From NCBI GenBank assembly GCA_013001805.1, contig JABDLW010000553.1, positions 1-8,212 of the forward strand: DNA of 8,212 nucleotides. Reading direction: 5' to 3'. A model generated the notes under the pieces. That model was not told where the DNA came from, ran no database searches, and saw only the letters and a list, made by a program, of their open reading frames with translations. Position 1 is the first letter of the stretch, and each line of letters starts with the position of its first letter. Source of the DNA: Saprospiraceae bacterium. GTDB taxonomy: Bacteria > Bacteroidota > Bacteroidia > Chitinophagales > Saprospiraceae. Positions 1-6,697 of this stretch are shown here, one piece after another. A program made the translations under genes and the position numbers.

Positions 1-1
1 C

Positions 2-277
2 GGAGAGAAGACCGTTTATTCCGAAGTAAGCACCGGTCTTAATGGCGGTGGCACAATTTACAGTGCTAATGATGTGATTGAATTAAATAATAGTTGCATC
101 CCCATGGTGTTTAGCAATACCAATTTAAACGGTACCCAGACTTATACCTCTTGTGAAATTGTAGCTGATCCCAATGTGAGTATTAGTGGTGAAATCCTAT
201 TCGAGGCACCAACGGTAATCCTGGGACTTGATGTCGAAGTCCCATTAGGTGCAATCTTTGAAGTCCAGGTGAACTAG
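2..277 (+). CDS. C-terminal end of a surface/secreted protein with a 3-coathanger-stack-like domain (5' end outside window)
   Basis: This is an open frame entering from the left edge; the last 91 residues and the TAG stop are visible. The C-terminus follows the pattern of the Bacteroidota '3-coathanger stack' C-terminal domain: a 'NGTQTYTSCEIVADPNVSI' strand region, then 'GEILFEAPTVILGLDVEV', then a 'PLGAIFEVQV' ending. This corresponds to the usual 'v.F.A...I.L..GF.V..Ga.F.a' repeat found at the ends of large exported proteins of this phylum. Two cysteines are present (in NNSCIP and YTSCEIV). No type IX sorting motif, transmembrane anchor or catalytic motif is visible in this fragment. The role of the full protein cannot be told, because its N-terminal domains lie outside the window. 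A hairpin with a T-run overlaps the stop codon, so transcription probably ends here. The domain call rests on pattern recognition only and is moderately sure; surface location is inferred. Confidence 0.6.
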   Translation, partial: GEKTVYSEVSTGLNGGGTIYSANDVIELNNSCIPMVFSNTNLNGTQTYTSCEIVADPNVSISGEILFEAPTVILGLDVEVPLGAIFEVQVN

Positions 278-295
278 GAAATGTCTTTCCTTTTT
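276..295 (+). terminator. Candidate intrinsic terminator after the surface-protein gene
   Basis: A perfect 6-bp inverted repeat, AGGAAA (276-281) and TTTCCT (286-291), encloses the 4-base loop TGTC. The T-run starts at the last stem base and runs to 295. The left arm overlaps the last two bases of the TAG stop codon. The stem is short and AT-rich, so strength is uncertain, but position and shape fit a rho-independent terminator. Confidence 0.5.
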
Positions 296-371
296 GTTAT
301 CTAAACTCATGGATACCAATAGATCTTCTTGTTATTTGGCTCAAGCCATGACCACCATCACCCCGTAAGTT

Positions 372-379
372 TATTTTTG
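372..379 (+). promoter_or_regulatory. Possible Bacteroidota-type -7 element (TAnnTTTG) upstream of the AI-2E family gene
   Basis: TATTTTTG matches the Bacteroidota sigma-ABfr -7 consensus TAnnTTTG exactly and lies about 45 bases before the ATG at 425. The partner -33 TTTG is not at the expected distance of about 19 bases: the bases there read TGAC, and the nearest TTTG (335-338) is 33 bases away. This is therefore a half-match only. Confidence 0.25.
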
Positions 380-424
380 TCATCGGTCTGGTGCTGCCTT
401 TTGGTGATTTTGTATATTTAGATT

Positions 425-1456
425 ATGCCGGCGAATATTCCCTCGATGTCCCTTCCTGTTAAGTATTTGCAGATTACTTTTTTCACCTTTGTTATCCTGT
501 ACTTTGGTAGAGTGTTGTTCATCCCCTTATTTCTGGGATTGTTAATTGCCATTGTCATGTATCCCATCTGCAAATGGCTGGAGGCGCACAAATGGAATAA
601 ATCACTGGCGATCACCGCGTGTATAGTAATCGTCGCCACTATTTTTGCACTAATTTCTTTACTTTTTATCTGGCAACTTGGTGTTTTTAGTAATTATGCT
701 CCTCAGGTATTGGAAAGCTTGGAAACAATCCTAGTCCAATTACAGGAGTATGCTAGTGAAAATATGGGCTTGTCCATAGACCTGAAGAACAGCTGGGGGC
801 AGAATCTAATTGGTGTGATAGGAAGTACGTTGTCTTCAGCAGTTGAGGCGACAATAGGCACGGTTGTGATACTTTTTCTAACACCAATATACACCGTTCT
901 ATTTTTATATCACCGGAGTGTTTTTGTGCAATTCCTCACGCATATAACTCCCATAGGATATCGGAATCAACTTGTAACTATTCTGCAGCAAACTATTGAA
1001 ACTTATTTTAATTTCATAAAGGGCATGATGCTGGTATATTTGCTGGTGGGCATTCTTAATAGTTTGGGATTGATGGTGCTGGGGGTGAGACATGCGATAC
1101 TTTTCGGGATGCTTTGCGCCATCATGACCATCATCCCTTATGTCGGAATTATTGTTAGTGCCTTGTTACCGATTTCTATAGTATGGATTGATACAGGAAA
1201 CTTCTGGTACCCACTTGGTGTGGTGATCATTTTTGGGTTTATTCAATACTTAGAGGCGAATGTGATTTTTCCTAAGATTGTGGGAGCTCAACTCCATGTC
1301 AATACCTTTGCCATTTTGGTAGCATTCATTGCCGGGGGTATTGTTTGGGGTGTATCGGGTATGATACTTTTTATCCCATTTGTAGCCATTATCAAAATTA
1401 TTAGTGACAACATCGACGAATGGAAATCAATCAATGTGTTGTTAAGTCGAAAATAA
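425..1456 (+). CDS. AI-2E family transporter / PerM-like membrane protein
   Basis: A 343-residue polytopic inner-membrane protein of the AI-2E_transport (formerly UPF0118) family, at its usual length of 340-370. Hydrophobic segments lie at about 14-30, 31-48, 62-84, 142-163, 198-220, 222-252, 261-278 and 294-326, with a soluble, partly helical stretch at about 88-125 as is typical. Family signatures are the 'IPYVG' turn at 237-241 followed by a Pro-containing helix, 'EANVIFPKIVG' at 277-287, and the Gly-rich 'AGGIVWGVSGMILFIPF' at 303-319. Members have been linked to AI-2 export (TqsA) or to Na+/H+ exchange; the sequence does not decide the substrate, so no symbol is given. The ATG at 425 has no Shine-Dalgarno sequence, normal for this phylum. 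The gene stands alone and converges on the minus-strand operon, with 33 bases between the stop codons. Family assignment is secure; function is not. Confidence 0.9.
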   Translation: MPANIPSMSLPVKYLQITFFTFVILYFGRVLFIPLFLGLLIAIVMYPICKWLEAHKWNKSLAITACIVIVATIFALISLLFIWQLGVFSNYAPQVLESLETILVQLQEYASENMGLSIDLKNSWGQNLIGVIGSTLSSAVEATIGTVVILFLTPIYTVLFLYHRSVFVQFLTHITPIGYRNQLVTILQQTIETYFNFIKGMMLVYLLVGILNSLGLMVLGVRHAILFGMLCAIMTIIPYVGIIVSALLPISIVWIDTGNFWYPLGVVIIFGFIQYLEANVIFPKIVGAQLHVNTFAILVAFIAGGIVWGVSGMILFIPFVAIIKIISDNIDEWKSINVLLSRK

Positions 1457-1489
1457 CTTTCTCTCTGAAGTCTCCCGAAAATGTACTGA

Positions 1490-1789
1490 TTATTTTGCAT
1501 GCAGTAATTGATGAATTTTTTCCTCAGCATTATCGGCCAATCTTCTAGCCAGGACGGAAACACCGTAGGTAAAAGCACTTTTAAGAATGCCATGACCATT
1601 TAGGTTTTCCTGTGTTTTTTTATCCAGAATTTTACTGAGGGTTCTTTTTGCTGCTTTTTTTACGGTCAGATAATCCTTGAGATCTTCCCATGTCTTCAAC
1701 ATCTTTGATTCCAAATCCTGTTGCCTTTGGAAGACTTTAATCCGCTCTTTTTGCAGCTGTTTAACCGATCTAATATTCTGAATCATCAC
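1490..1789 (-). CDS. Small basic, mostly helical hypothetical protein (YqjK-like position)
   Basis: I do not recognise a named domain. The 99-residue frame begins GTG-ATG (1789/1786), so the true start is probably the ATG at 1786, giving 98 residues. The N-terminal half is charged and heptad-like (KQLQKERIKVFQRQQDLES, then KTWEDLKDYL), suggesting a short coiled coil. It is followed by a lysine/arginine-rich stretch (VKKAAKRTLSKILDKK). The C-terminal half (about 67-97) is amphipathic rather than a clear membrane helix (ILKSAFTYGVSVLARRLA). It overlaps the end of the upstream holin-like gene by 17 or 20 bases in another frame, so the two are very likely translationally coupled. The gene is probably real because of the overlap, operon order and consistent composition. 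Its place after a Phage_holin_3_6 gene recalls E. coli yqjK, also about 99 residues with an N-terminal coiled coil, but that is analogy rather than demonstrated homology. Confidence 0.65.
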   Translation of the reverse strand: MMIQNIRSVKQLQKERIKVFQRQQDLESKMLKTWEDLKDYLTVKKAAKRTLSKILDKKTQENLNGHGILKSAFTYGVSVLARRLADNAEEKIHQLLHAK

Positions 1790-2165
1790 TAAACATTTGT
1801 CTGATTAACGCATTTTTTGTCGGTAAAGTGATTATGGGAATCTTAAGAAACCAGAGTAACAATCCTATGAGTAAGTAAATACTGGCAATAATCAGAAAGC
1901 CAGACCAATTGGCTCCCGTCCAGATTCCTATCACAATCGCTAGTGCAATACTGGCAAATAGGATAAAGCAGAAGAACACCTGAATTAAGATGAACCTCGT
2001 GATAAGATCGGCTATAATTTCAGACCCTTTATCAACACTACTTAGCCTTACTGATTCAATTCGGGTGTCTACATATTGCCTTAACGTATCTGCCAGTTCT
2101 TCTACCTTAGCAAACACCTTTTGCATGGAAAAGCGTTTTTTCAATCGAGAAAATTGATGTGACAA
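1770..2165 (-). CDS. Phage holin family / YqjE-like two-helix membrane protein, apparent TTG start
   Basis: Counted from the TTG at 2165 the protein has 131 residues. It has a soluble N-terminal helix with the family-like 'VEELADTLRQYVDTRIESVRL' region (21-41), then two membrane helices at about 56-80 and 88-108 separated by a short 'TGANWSG' turn, and a short cytoplasmic tail. This is the layout of Phage_holin_3_6 (PF07332), which despite its name is mostly chromosomal (E. coli YqjE); nothing here suggests a phage. Start choice: TTG directly follows the TAG stop of the YtxH gene, with GAGGAG nine bases upstream, which would allow reinitiation. The first in-frame ATG is at 2126 (118 residues, beginning MQKVFAK) and has no ribosome binding site. 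Both are plausible; 118 residues is nearer the usual family length. The 3' end overlaps the next gene. Family call is confident, start is not. Confidence 0.8.
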   Translation of the reverse strand: MSHQFSRLKKRFSMQKVFAKVEELADTLRQYVDTRIESVRLSSVDKGSEIIADLITRFILIQVFFCFILFASIALAIVIGIWTGANWSGFLIIASIYLLIGLLLWFLKIPIITLPTKNALIRQMFSDDSEY

Positions 2166-2402
2166 CTATGCAAACTCCTCAACCGCGTGCTGCAAAGTCT
2201 GCTGAATCTCATCCTTCATTCCTCTCAATTTTTCTGTGCCTTGTTCTATTTTATCCACTACGTCGTGGGCAAGTTTTTGCCCTTCCTGGGCGATTTTCTT
2301 TCTGGTTTTTTTACCTTTCATCGGAGCAAATAGAATGCCCACCACGGCACCGGCAGCAGCTCCTGCTACTAGTGCAGTCAATATTTTTCTTGTGTTTTTC
2401 AT
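2166..2402 (-). CDS. YtxH domain-containing protein
   Basis: A 78-residue protein with the hallmarks of the YtxH family (PF12732). It has a short basic N-terminus, one alanine/glycine-rich membrane helix at about 8-26 (TALVAGAAAGAVVGILF), the conserved 'GILFAPMKGKKTRKKI' junction at 22-37, then a charged amphipathic or coiled-coil tail to the C-terminus. Members are general-stress-associated envelope proteins of unknown biochemical role; B. subtilis YtxH belongs to the sigma-B regulon. It is the first gene of a minus-strand operon whose second gene begins immediately after its stop codon. The start is ATG at 2402 with an AT-rich leader and no Shine-Dalgarno sequence. The bases GAGGAG near its 3' end (encoding the EEF residues) may double as the ribosome binding site of the next gene. 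The family call is firm; whether it is stress-induced here cannot be seen. Confidence 0.88.
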   Translation of the reverse strand: MKNTRKILTALVAGAAAGAVVGILFAPMKGKKTRKKIAQEGQKLAHDVVDKIEQGTEKLRGMKDEIQQTLQHAVEEFA

Positions 2403-2740
2403 GATTATTTATTTTATGCTTTTAAAATACCCTGAAAGCTGCTCCCGGCCAATGACTGGACTCAAACATTTAGATGAGATGTATCAAAGCAGGAGCGTGG
2501 ATTTCTTGACAGCTAGTGGCTAAAAAGAGGCGAATTAAATGGAGTGAGTTCTCTATGGGATCACTGGGTTTGGGTACAGATGGTCAGATCTGTGTCGGTC
2601 CTATTTTCAATTTGCAAATTTGCGATCAGATCAGAGATCGATTCCTGTCTGTCCAGACTAAAGCCTAACCGCTGGAAAATGATTTATAGCAAATGCAACC
2701 TTTTGGAGCCGGGATCAGTCTTTTTGTGAAACGGAACCGC
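2403..2740. promoter_or_regulatory. Divergent intergenic region (338 bases) between the YtxH operon and the ABC permease
   Basis: There is no convincing gene in this stretch. It must hold the promoters of both the leftward YtxH operon and the rightward permease. No full TTTG-N19-TAnnTTTG promoter was found on either strand. The right half contains a cluster of short dyads: CAGATCTG (2585-2592), AATTTGCAAATT (2609-2620), CGATC..GATCG (2623-2640) and GTCTGtcCAGAC (2647-2658). These lie 80-160 bases before the permease start and could be operator sites. A frame at 2544-2729 is open but has no homology-like features. Confidence 0.5.
2609..2620. promoter_or_regulatory. Perfect 12-bp palindrome AATTTGCAAATT, candidate operator
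   Basis: AATTTGCAAATT is identical to its reverse complement. It sits in the divergent intergenic region about 120 bases before the permease ATG. Symmetry of this size in a promoter region fits a dimeric regulator site, but no regulator gene is in the window and AT-rich palindromes also arise by chance. Confidence 0.25.
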
Positions 2741-5098
2741 ATGATCAAGCACATACTGAAGCTCACCTTTCGCAATTTCCGGAGGCATAAAAGCTCTTTT
2801 TTCATCAATGTGATCGGCCTCTCCACTGGATTAGCTTGCTCACTGATTATAGTACTATGGGTCAATGACGAGCTCAGCATTGATAAATTTCACGAAAAAG
2901 ATGAGCGATTATACTATGTGATGGAGCACCAGCAGTATGCTGGAGACATTATGACCACCATGTCTACGCCGGGTCTTCTGGCTCAAACACTAAAAGAGGA
3001 GGTTCCGGAAATTGAGCACGCGGTTACATTGATGTGGCCGGAAAATTTCACTCTTACCGTTGGTGAAAAAAATCTCAAAGTCCGGGGGCACCATGCGGGT
3101 GCCGATTTTTTCAAAATGTTTAGTTACCCACTACTCCGGGGAGACCCCAACCAATTGCTTGTGGATCACTCGTCGGCGGTGATTTCAGAGTCTTTGGCAA
3201 AAAAGCTATTTGGTTCTGTCGAAGCTGCATTCGAACAAATATTTGAATATGAGCACGAAGATCAATTCAAAGTAAGTGGAATATTTCAGGACCTCCCGCC
3301 AAATTCCACCCATCAATTTGATGTTTTGCTGCCCTATAGCAAATACCTGGCGGAAAATGAAGGCTGGCTAAGGAGTTGGGGCAGCAATTCACCCCCGACC
3401 ATAGTGACTTTGGTGGAGGGATCAAATCCTGATGCTGTCAATACCAAGATTTCTGGGTTCATAAAAACCAGAAATGAAGATACAAATGTCACCTTGTTTC
3501 TCAAAAAGTTTTCCGAACGATATCTGTATGGCAGGTATGAAAACGGGATCCAGGCTGGAGGACGAATAGAATACGTAAAGTTGTTTTCTGTAATCGCAGT
3601 TTTTATTTTGATCATTGCCTGTATTAATTTTATGAACCTCTCCACGGCACGGGGCTCACAGCGTGCCAGGGAAGTAGGAGTAAAGAAAACGTTTGGTGTC
3701 CATCGATCACTTCTCATTTTTCAATATTTGACTGAATCAATGGTGGTGGCACTGGCCTCGCTGGCTCTGGCAATTTTCTTGGTTTTGGCATTTTTGCCAA
3801 CCTTTAATCTGATTACAGACAAGCAAATTGGCTATAACTTCTCACCAGGCATTCTACTGGCATTTCTGGGTATTGCTATTTTAACGGGCATCCTGGCCGG
3901 AAGTTATCCTGCTTTCTATTTATCTTCCTTCAAGCCGGCTACCGTGCTAAAAGGAGAGTTGAAGTCTTCTTTGGGTGAGCTCTGGGCCAGGAAGGGTTTA
4001 GTTGTTTTTCAATTTACCCTATCCGTTGTTTTAATTGTATCCGTTTTGATTATTTACCGGCAAATTGAATTTGTCCAGTCCAAGAATTTGGGCTATGACA
4101 AAGATCATTTGGTGCATTTTCCCATGGATGGTAAACTGGCAGAGCAACCGGACGCATTTATCGCCCGGGCTAAGAATCTTTCTCCAATTATTAATATCGC
4201 GAACACCAGTCATGACCTGGTAGGTCAGAACAATAACACCAGCGGTCTGCAATGGGAGGGTAAAAATCCTGAAGACCTGATTTTATTTGAAAATGTGAGT
4301 GTAGGATATGATTTGTTGGAAACGATTGGTGTTGAGCTGGTGGAAGGACGTTTTTTTTCGAGGGAATATGGCAGAGACAGCAGCAAAATCATTTTTAATG
4401 AAGAAGGCATAAAAGTGATGGGTCTAACGAATCCACTGGGCAAAATAATTCGGCTCTGGGATCAGTATGATCTTGAAATAATTGGTGTCGTAAAGGACTT
4501 TCACTTTCAGTCTCTGCATGAACCGGTGAAGCCTCTCTTTTTTCGATTCAATCCGGAAAATACCTGGGTCATGATGGCAAAACTAAAAGGTGGTCAGGAG
4601 AAAGAGGGAATTACAGAGCTTCAGAACCTATACGAAGAGTTTAATCCCGGCTTTCCTTTTGAGCATACATTTGTCGATGAAGACTATGCCGAACAATATG
4701 CAGCTGAACAAAGGGTATCACAACTCTCCCGGTATTTTGCCGGGCTCGCCATTTTAATATCCTGTCTTGGTCTATTTGGTCTCGCTGCATTTACGGGTGA
4801 ACGCCGGAAAAAAGAAATCGGTATCCGGAAAGTACTAGGCGCGTCTATAAATCAGATTGTACTACTCTTGACCCGGGATTTTACCCGTTTGGTCCTCATT
4901 TCAATATCTATCGGTCTGCCGCTGGCTTTTTATTTAATTAATGATTGGTTGAGTCGGTTCGAGTATCAGATACCAATGCATTGGAGTTATTTTGTCCTGG
5001 CGGGACTGATTTTATTGATGATCTCCTGGATAACAGTAAGTAGTCAGGCGCTTAAGGCAGCTCTGGTACATCCCACCGAATCCATTAAAGATGAATGA
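2741..5098 (+). CDS. ABC transporter permease, MacB/FtsX type with two FtsX halves
   Basis: From ATG 2741 the protein has 785 residues. An in-frame ATG at 2693 would add 16, but 'MIKHILKLTFRNFRRHK' is the canonical family N-terminus, so 2741 is chosen. Architecture is two repeats of [membrane helix - periplasmic MacB_PCD domain - three-helix FtsX domain]: helix 1 about 20-41, periplasmic about 42-280, helices 281-299, 331-355 and 371-395; then helix 419-440, periplasmic about 441-665, helices 668-688, 713-736 and 748-770. The FtsX motifs are 'INFMNLSTARGSQRAREVG' (295-313) and 'GERRKKEIGIRKVLGAS' (686-702); the first copy is more diverged (VGVKKTFGV). Such permeases use an ATP-binding partner to drive periplasmic conformational change for peptide, lipoprotein or drug efflux; the substrate here is unknown. 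No ATPase gene is adjacent, so it depends on an ATPase encoded elsewhere. Confidence 0.92.
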   Translation: MIKHILKLTFRNFRRHKSSFFINVIGLSTGLACSLIIVLWVNDELSIDKFHEKDERLYYVMEHQQYAGDIMTTMSTPGLLAQTLKEEVPEIEHAVTLMWPENFTLTVGEKNLKVRGHHAGADFFKMFSYPLLRGDPNQLLVDHSSAVISESLAKKLFGSVEAAFEQIFEYEHEDQFKVSGIFQDLPPNSTHQFDVLLPYSKYLAENEGWLRSWGSNSPPTIVTLVEGSNPDAVNTKISGFIKTRNEDTNVTLFLKKFSERYLYGRYENGIQAGGRIEYVKLFSVIAVFILIIACINFMNLSTARGSQRAREVGVKKTFGVHRSLLIFQYLTESMVVALASLALAIFLVLAFLPTFNLITDKQIGYNFSPGILLAFLGIAILTGILAGSYPAFYLSSFKPATVLKGELKSSLGELWARKGLVVFQFTLSVVLIVSVLIIYRQIEFVQSKNLGYDKDHLVHFPMDGKLAEQPDAFIARAKNLSPIINIANTSHDLVGQNNNTSGLQWEGKNPEDLILFENVSVGYDLLETIGVELVEGRFFSREYGRDSSKIIFNEEGIKVMGLTNPLGKIIRLWDQYDLEIIGVVKDFHFQSLHEPVKPLFFRFNPENTWVMMAKLKGGQEKEGITELQNLYEEFNPGFPFEHTFVDEDYAEQYAAEQRVSQLSRYFAGLAILISCLGLFGLAAFTGERRKKEIGIRKVLGASINQIVLLLTRDFTRLVLISISIGLPLAFYLINDWLSRFEYQIPMHWSYFVLAGLILLMISWITVSSQALKAALVHPTESIKDE

Positions 5099-5181
5099 TC
5101 AATTTCGAATACCCGTGTTAATCAGTCAACCCTCTTGGCTTTGTGCTATGATGATTGAATGTAAAGATCAGTAAAATCCGC

Positions 5182-5200
5182 AGGGATACTACAAATCCCT
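5182..5200 (+). terminator. Weak hairpin in the permease-DUF1800 gap, possible terminator
   Basis: Inverted repeat AGGGAT (5182-5187) and ATCCCT (5195-5200) with a 7-base loop, followed by TTCTG rather than a clear T-run. It lies 84 bases after the permease stop and 74 before the DUF1800 start. It may end permease transcription or be a leader hairpin. The gap 5099-5273 shows nothing else recognisable and no full Bacteroidota promoter consensus. Confidence 0.2.
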
Positions 5201-5273
5201 TCTGACATTCTTCCTGCCTCGATTAAACCCTTGGCGATCTGCATCGTCTCATCTAATATCTAAACTGATTTTA

Positions 5274-6665
5274 ATGATGCAGGATAGCACACTTTGGTCT
5301 CTAAGATTGGGCTTCTCGGGCAAGCAGTCAGAAGCTATTCAAAATTCGGGATTGAGAGAATTCTTACAAAGTTCATTTGATAGCAAATATGATCATAGCG
5401 AACCGGATTGTTTGCGTGATGAACCTAAGACGATTGTGGATCTTAGATCACGACGGTCTCAATTGGCTGGGATGTCTGCTGAAGAGAAACAGAAGTTGGT
5501 CAGGGACTCCAGGCGTAAATCGATAGAACTTAAGGGCTGGTGGATCAGCAAAATGCAAAAGGAGGCTTATCCTCTGCGCGAGAAGATGGTCTGCTTCTGG
5601 CACAATCATTTTGTGGCTACTGCGCAAAAGGTCCGGATCAATTATTGGATTTACCAACTGAATACAATCATGCGGGAAAATGCCTTTGGCAACTTTCGTG
5701 ATCTGACTAAAAAGGTGATTACCAGCAATGCCATGGTGAGATATCTCGACAATGTGGACAACAGAAGGGGACAAATAAATGAAAACCTGAGCCGGGAGTT
5801 GCTCGAATTGTTTACTCTCGGTATTGGCAATTACACAGAGGAAGACATCAAGAATGGGGCAAAAGCATTGGCTGGACTCGGTGTGGGTGAAATGAGAGCG
5901 CAGTACCGTCGGCCATTTACTGTTAATGAGCCTATTTCCTATTTGGGAAGGACTGGAAGATTTAAAGCCGAAGATTTGATTGATATCATTTTCGAGCAAG
6001 AAAACATACCATATCTCATCACCCGCAAAATATTGCAATGGTTTATTTATGATAATCCTCCCGCTGATTTAATTGAATATTATGGTAATTATTTCAGGGA
6101 AGTTGATTTTGAGCTAAAGCCCTTCTTAGTAAAAATTTTCATAGAGGAATATCCTAAGTCCAGTGCTGGATCGAGGATTAAGGATCCTCTGGTTTTTACA
6201 TTGCAACTTTTGGACGAACTGAACGTCGAAGAGATAGATCCGAAGATGATTGCCTTGATTCTTCAGCAGCAGGGGATGGATTTATTTAATCAGCCAAATG
6301 TAAAAGGCTGGCCTGGGGGCAATGCCTGGCTGACTTCACAAATTTATCTGCAGCGTCACAAGATTTCTGATTTGTTATGTAGTGGTCACACTATTGACAG
6401 GAAATTGTTAGACAGAAAAATGAACACGGGTAAGCTACCATTGCAAAAAATTCAAATCGATCTTAATTGGGACCGAAACGCAACAAGTAGAGAGATAATC
6501 GATCAGTTATCCGCGAGGTTGCTATTTGATACAGATGATGAACTGGAAGAGAGCATGGGTAATATACTGAAATATGATTTTGATCCGAAAAGTCCCAACG
6601 CAGATACGGTGGTGCTGCGATTATTTAATTACATCACCAAGACGGCGGAATATCAGTTGATTTAG
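5274..6665 (+). CDS. DUF1800 domain-containing protein
   Basis: A 463-residue protein matching DUF1800 (PF08811) over its whole length. Markers in order: 'LWSLRLGFSG' (7-16), in place of the usual 'HLLRRAGFG' opening; 'GWWISKM' (88-94); 'LREKMVCFWHNHFV' (101-114); 'ENAFGNFRDL' (135-144); 'NAMVRYLDN' (152-160); 'NENLSRELLELFTLGIGNYTE' (169-189); and the C-terminal 'VKGWPGGNAWLTS' (343-355). The family's biochemical activity is unknown; it nearly always travels with DUF1501, as here, 32 bases upstream. The start is ATG at 5274 or the adjacent ATG at 5277. The frame stays open back to 5175 but has no ATG, GTG or TTG before 5274, and the opening motif begins within ten residues, so the N-terminus looks complete. 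No signal peptide or membrane helix is visible, so export is not evident although its partner carries a Tat-like leader. Confidence 0.92.
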   Translation: MMQDSTLWSLRLGFSGKQSEAIQNSGLREFLQSSFDSKYDHSEPDCLRDEPKTIVDLRSRRSQLAGMSAEEKQKLVRDSRRKSIELKGWWISKMQKEAYPLREKMVCFWHNHFVATAQKVRINYWIYQLNTIMRENAFGNFRDLTKKVITSNAMVRYLDNVDNRRGQINENLSRELLELFTLGIGNYTEEDIKNGAKALAGLGVGEMRAQYRRPFTVNEPISYLGRTGRFKAEDLIDIIFEQENIPYLITRKILQWFIYDNPPADLIEYYGNYFREVDFELKPFLVKIFIEEYPKSSAGSRIKDPLVFTLQLLDELNVEEIDPKMIALILQQQGMDLFNQPNVKGWPGGNAWLTSQIYLQRHKISDLLCSGHTIDRKLLDRKMNTGKLPLQKIQIDLNWDRNATSREIIDQLSARLLFDTDDELEESMGNILKYDFDPKSPNADTVVLRLFNYITKTAEYQLI

Positions 6666-6697
6666 ATCGGTTTTTTAACTCGGATAATATAATTATA

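Noticed and set aside
1288..1599. A 103-codon minus-strand frame spanning the AI-2E 3' end and the 99-residue gene
   Set aside because: It overlaps two better-supported genes, in another frame of the 99-residue gene, and its sequence shows no plausible protein features.
1770..2165. A prophage remnant, suggested by the 'phage holin' family name
   Set aside because: PF07332 proteins are mostly chromosomal YqjE-like membrane proteins. No endolysin, tail or integrase gene is nearby, and the neighbour is YtxH.
2506..2540. Sigma-70-like promoter starting with TTGACA at 2506
   Set aside because: No TATAAT-like -10 at 16-19 bases, and Bacteroidota use a different primary promoter consensus.
2544..2729. 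Possible 61-residue leader peptide before the permease
   Set aside because: Composition is not protein-like, it overlaps the dyad cluster, and nothing suggests translation.
2693..2740. Upstream start for the ABC permease (ATG at 2693)
   Set aside because: The 16 extra residues do not match the family N-terminus, which begins at the ATG at 2741.
3334..3717. A 127-codon minus-strand frame inside the ABC permease
   Set aside because: Antisense shadow of a well-supported gene, with no domain features.
5448..6038. A 196-codon open frame on the minus strand inside DUF1800
   Set aside because: It lies wholly antisense to a gene with clear family motifs end to end, and its own translation has no recognisable domain or ordered composition.
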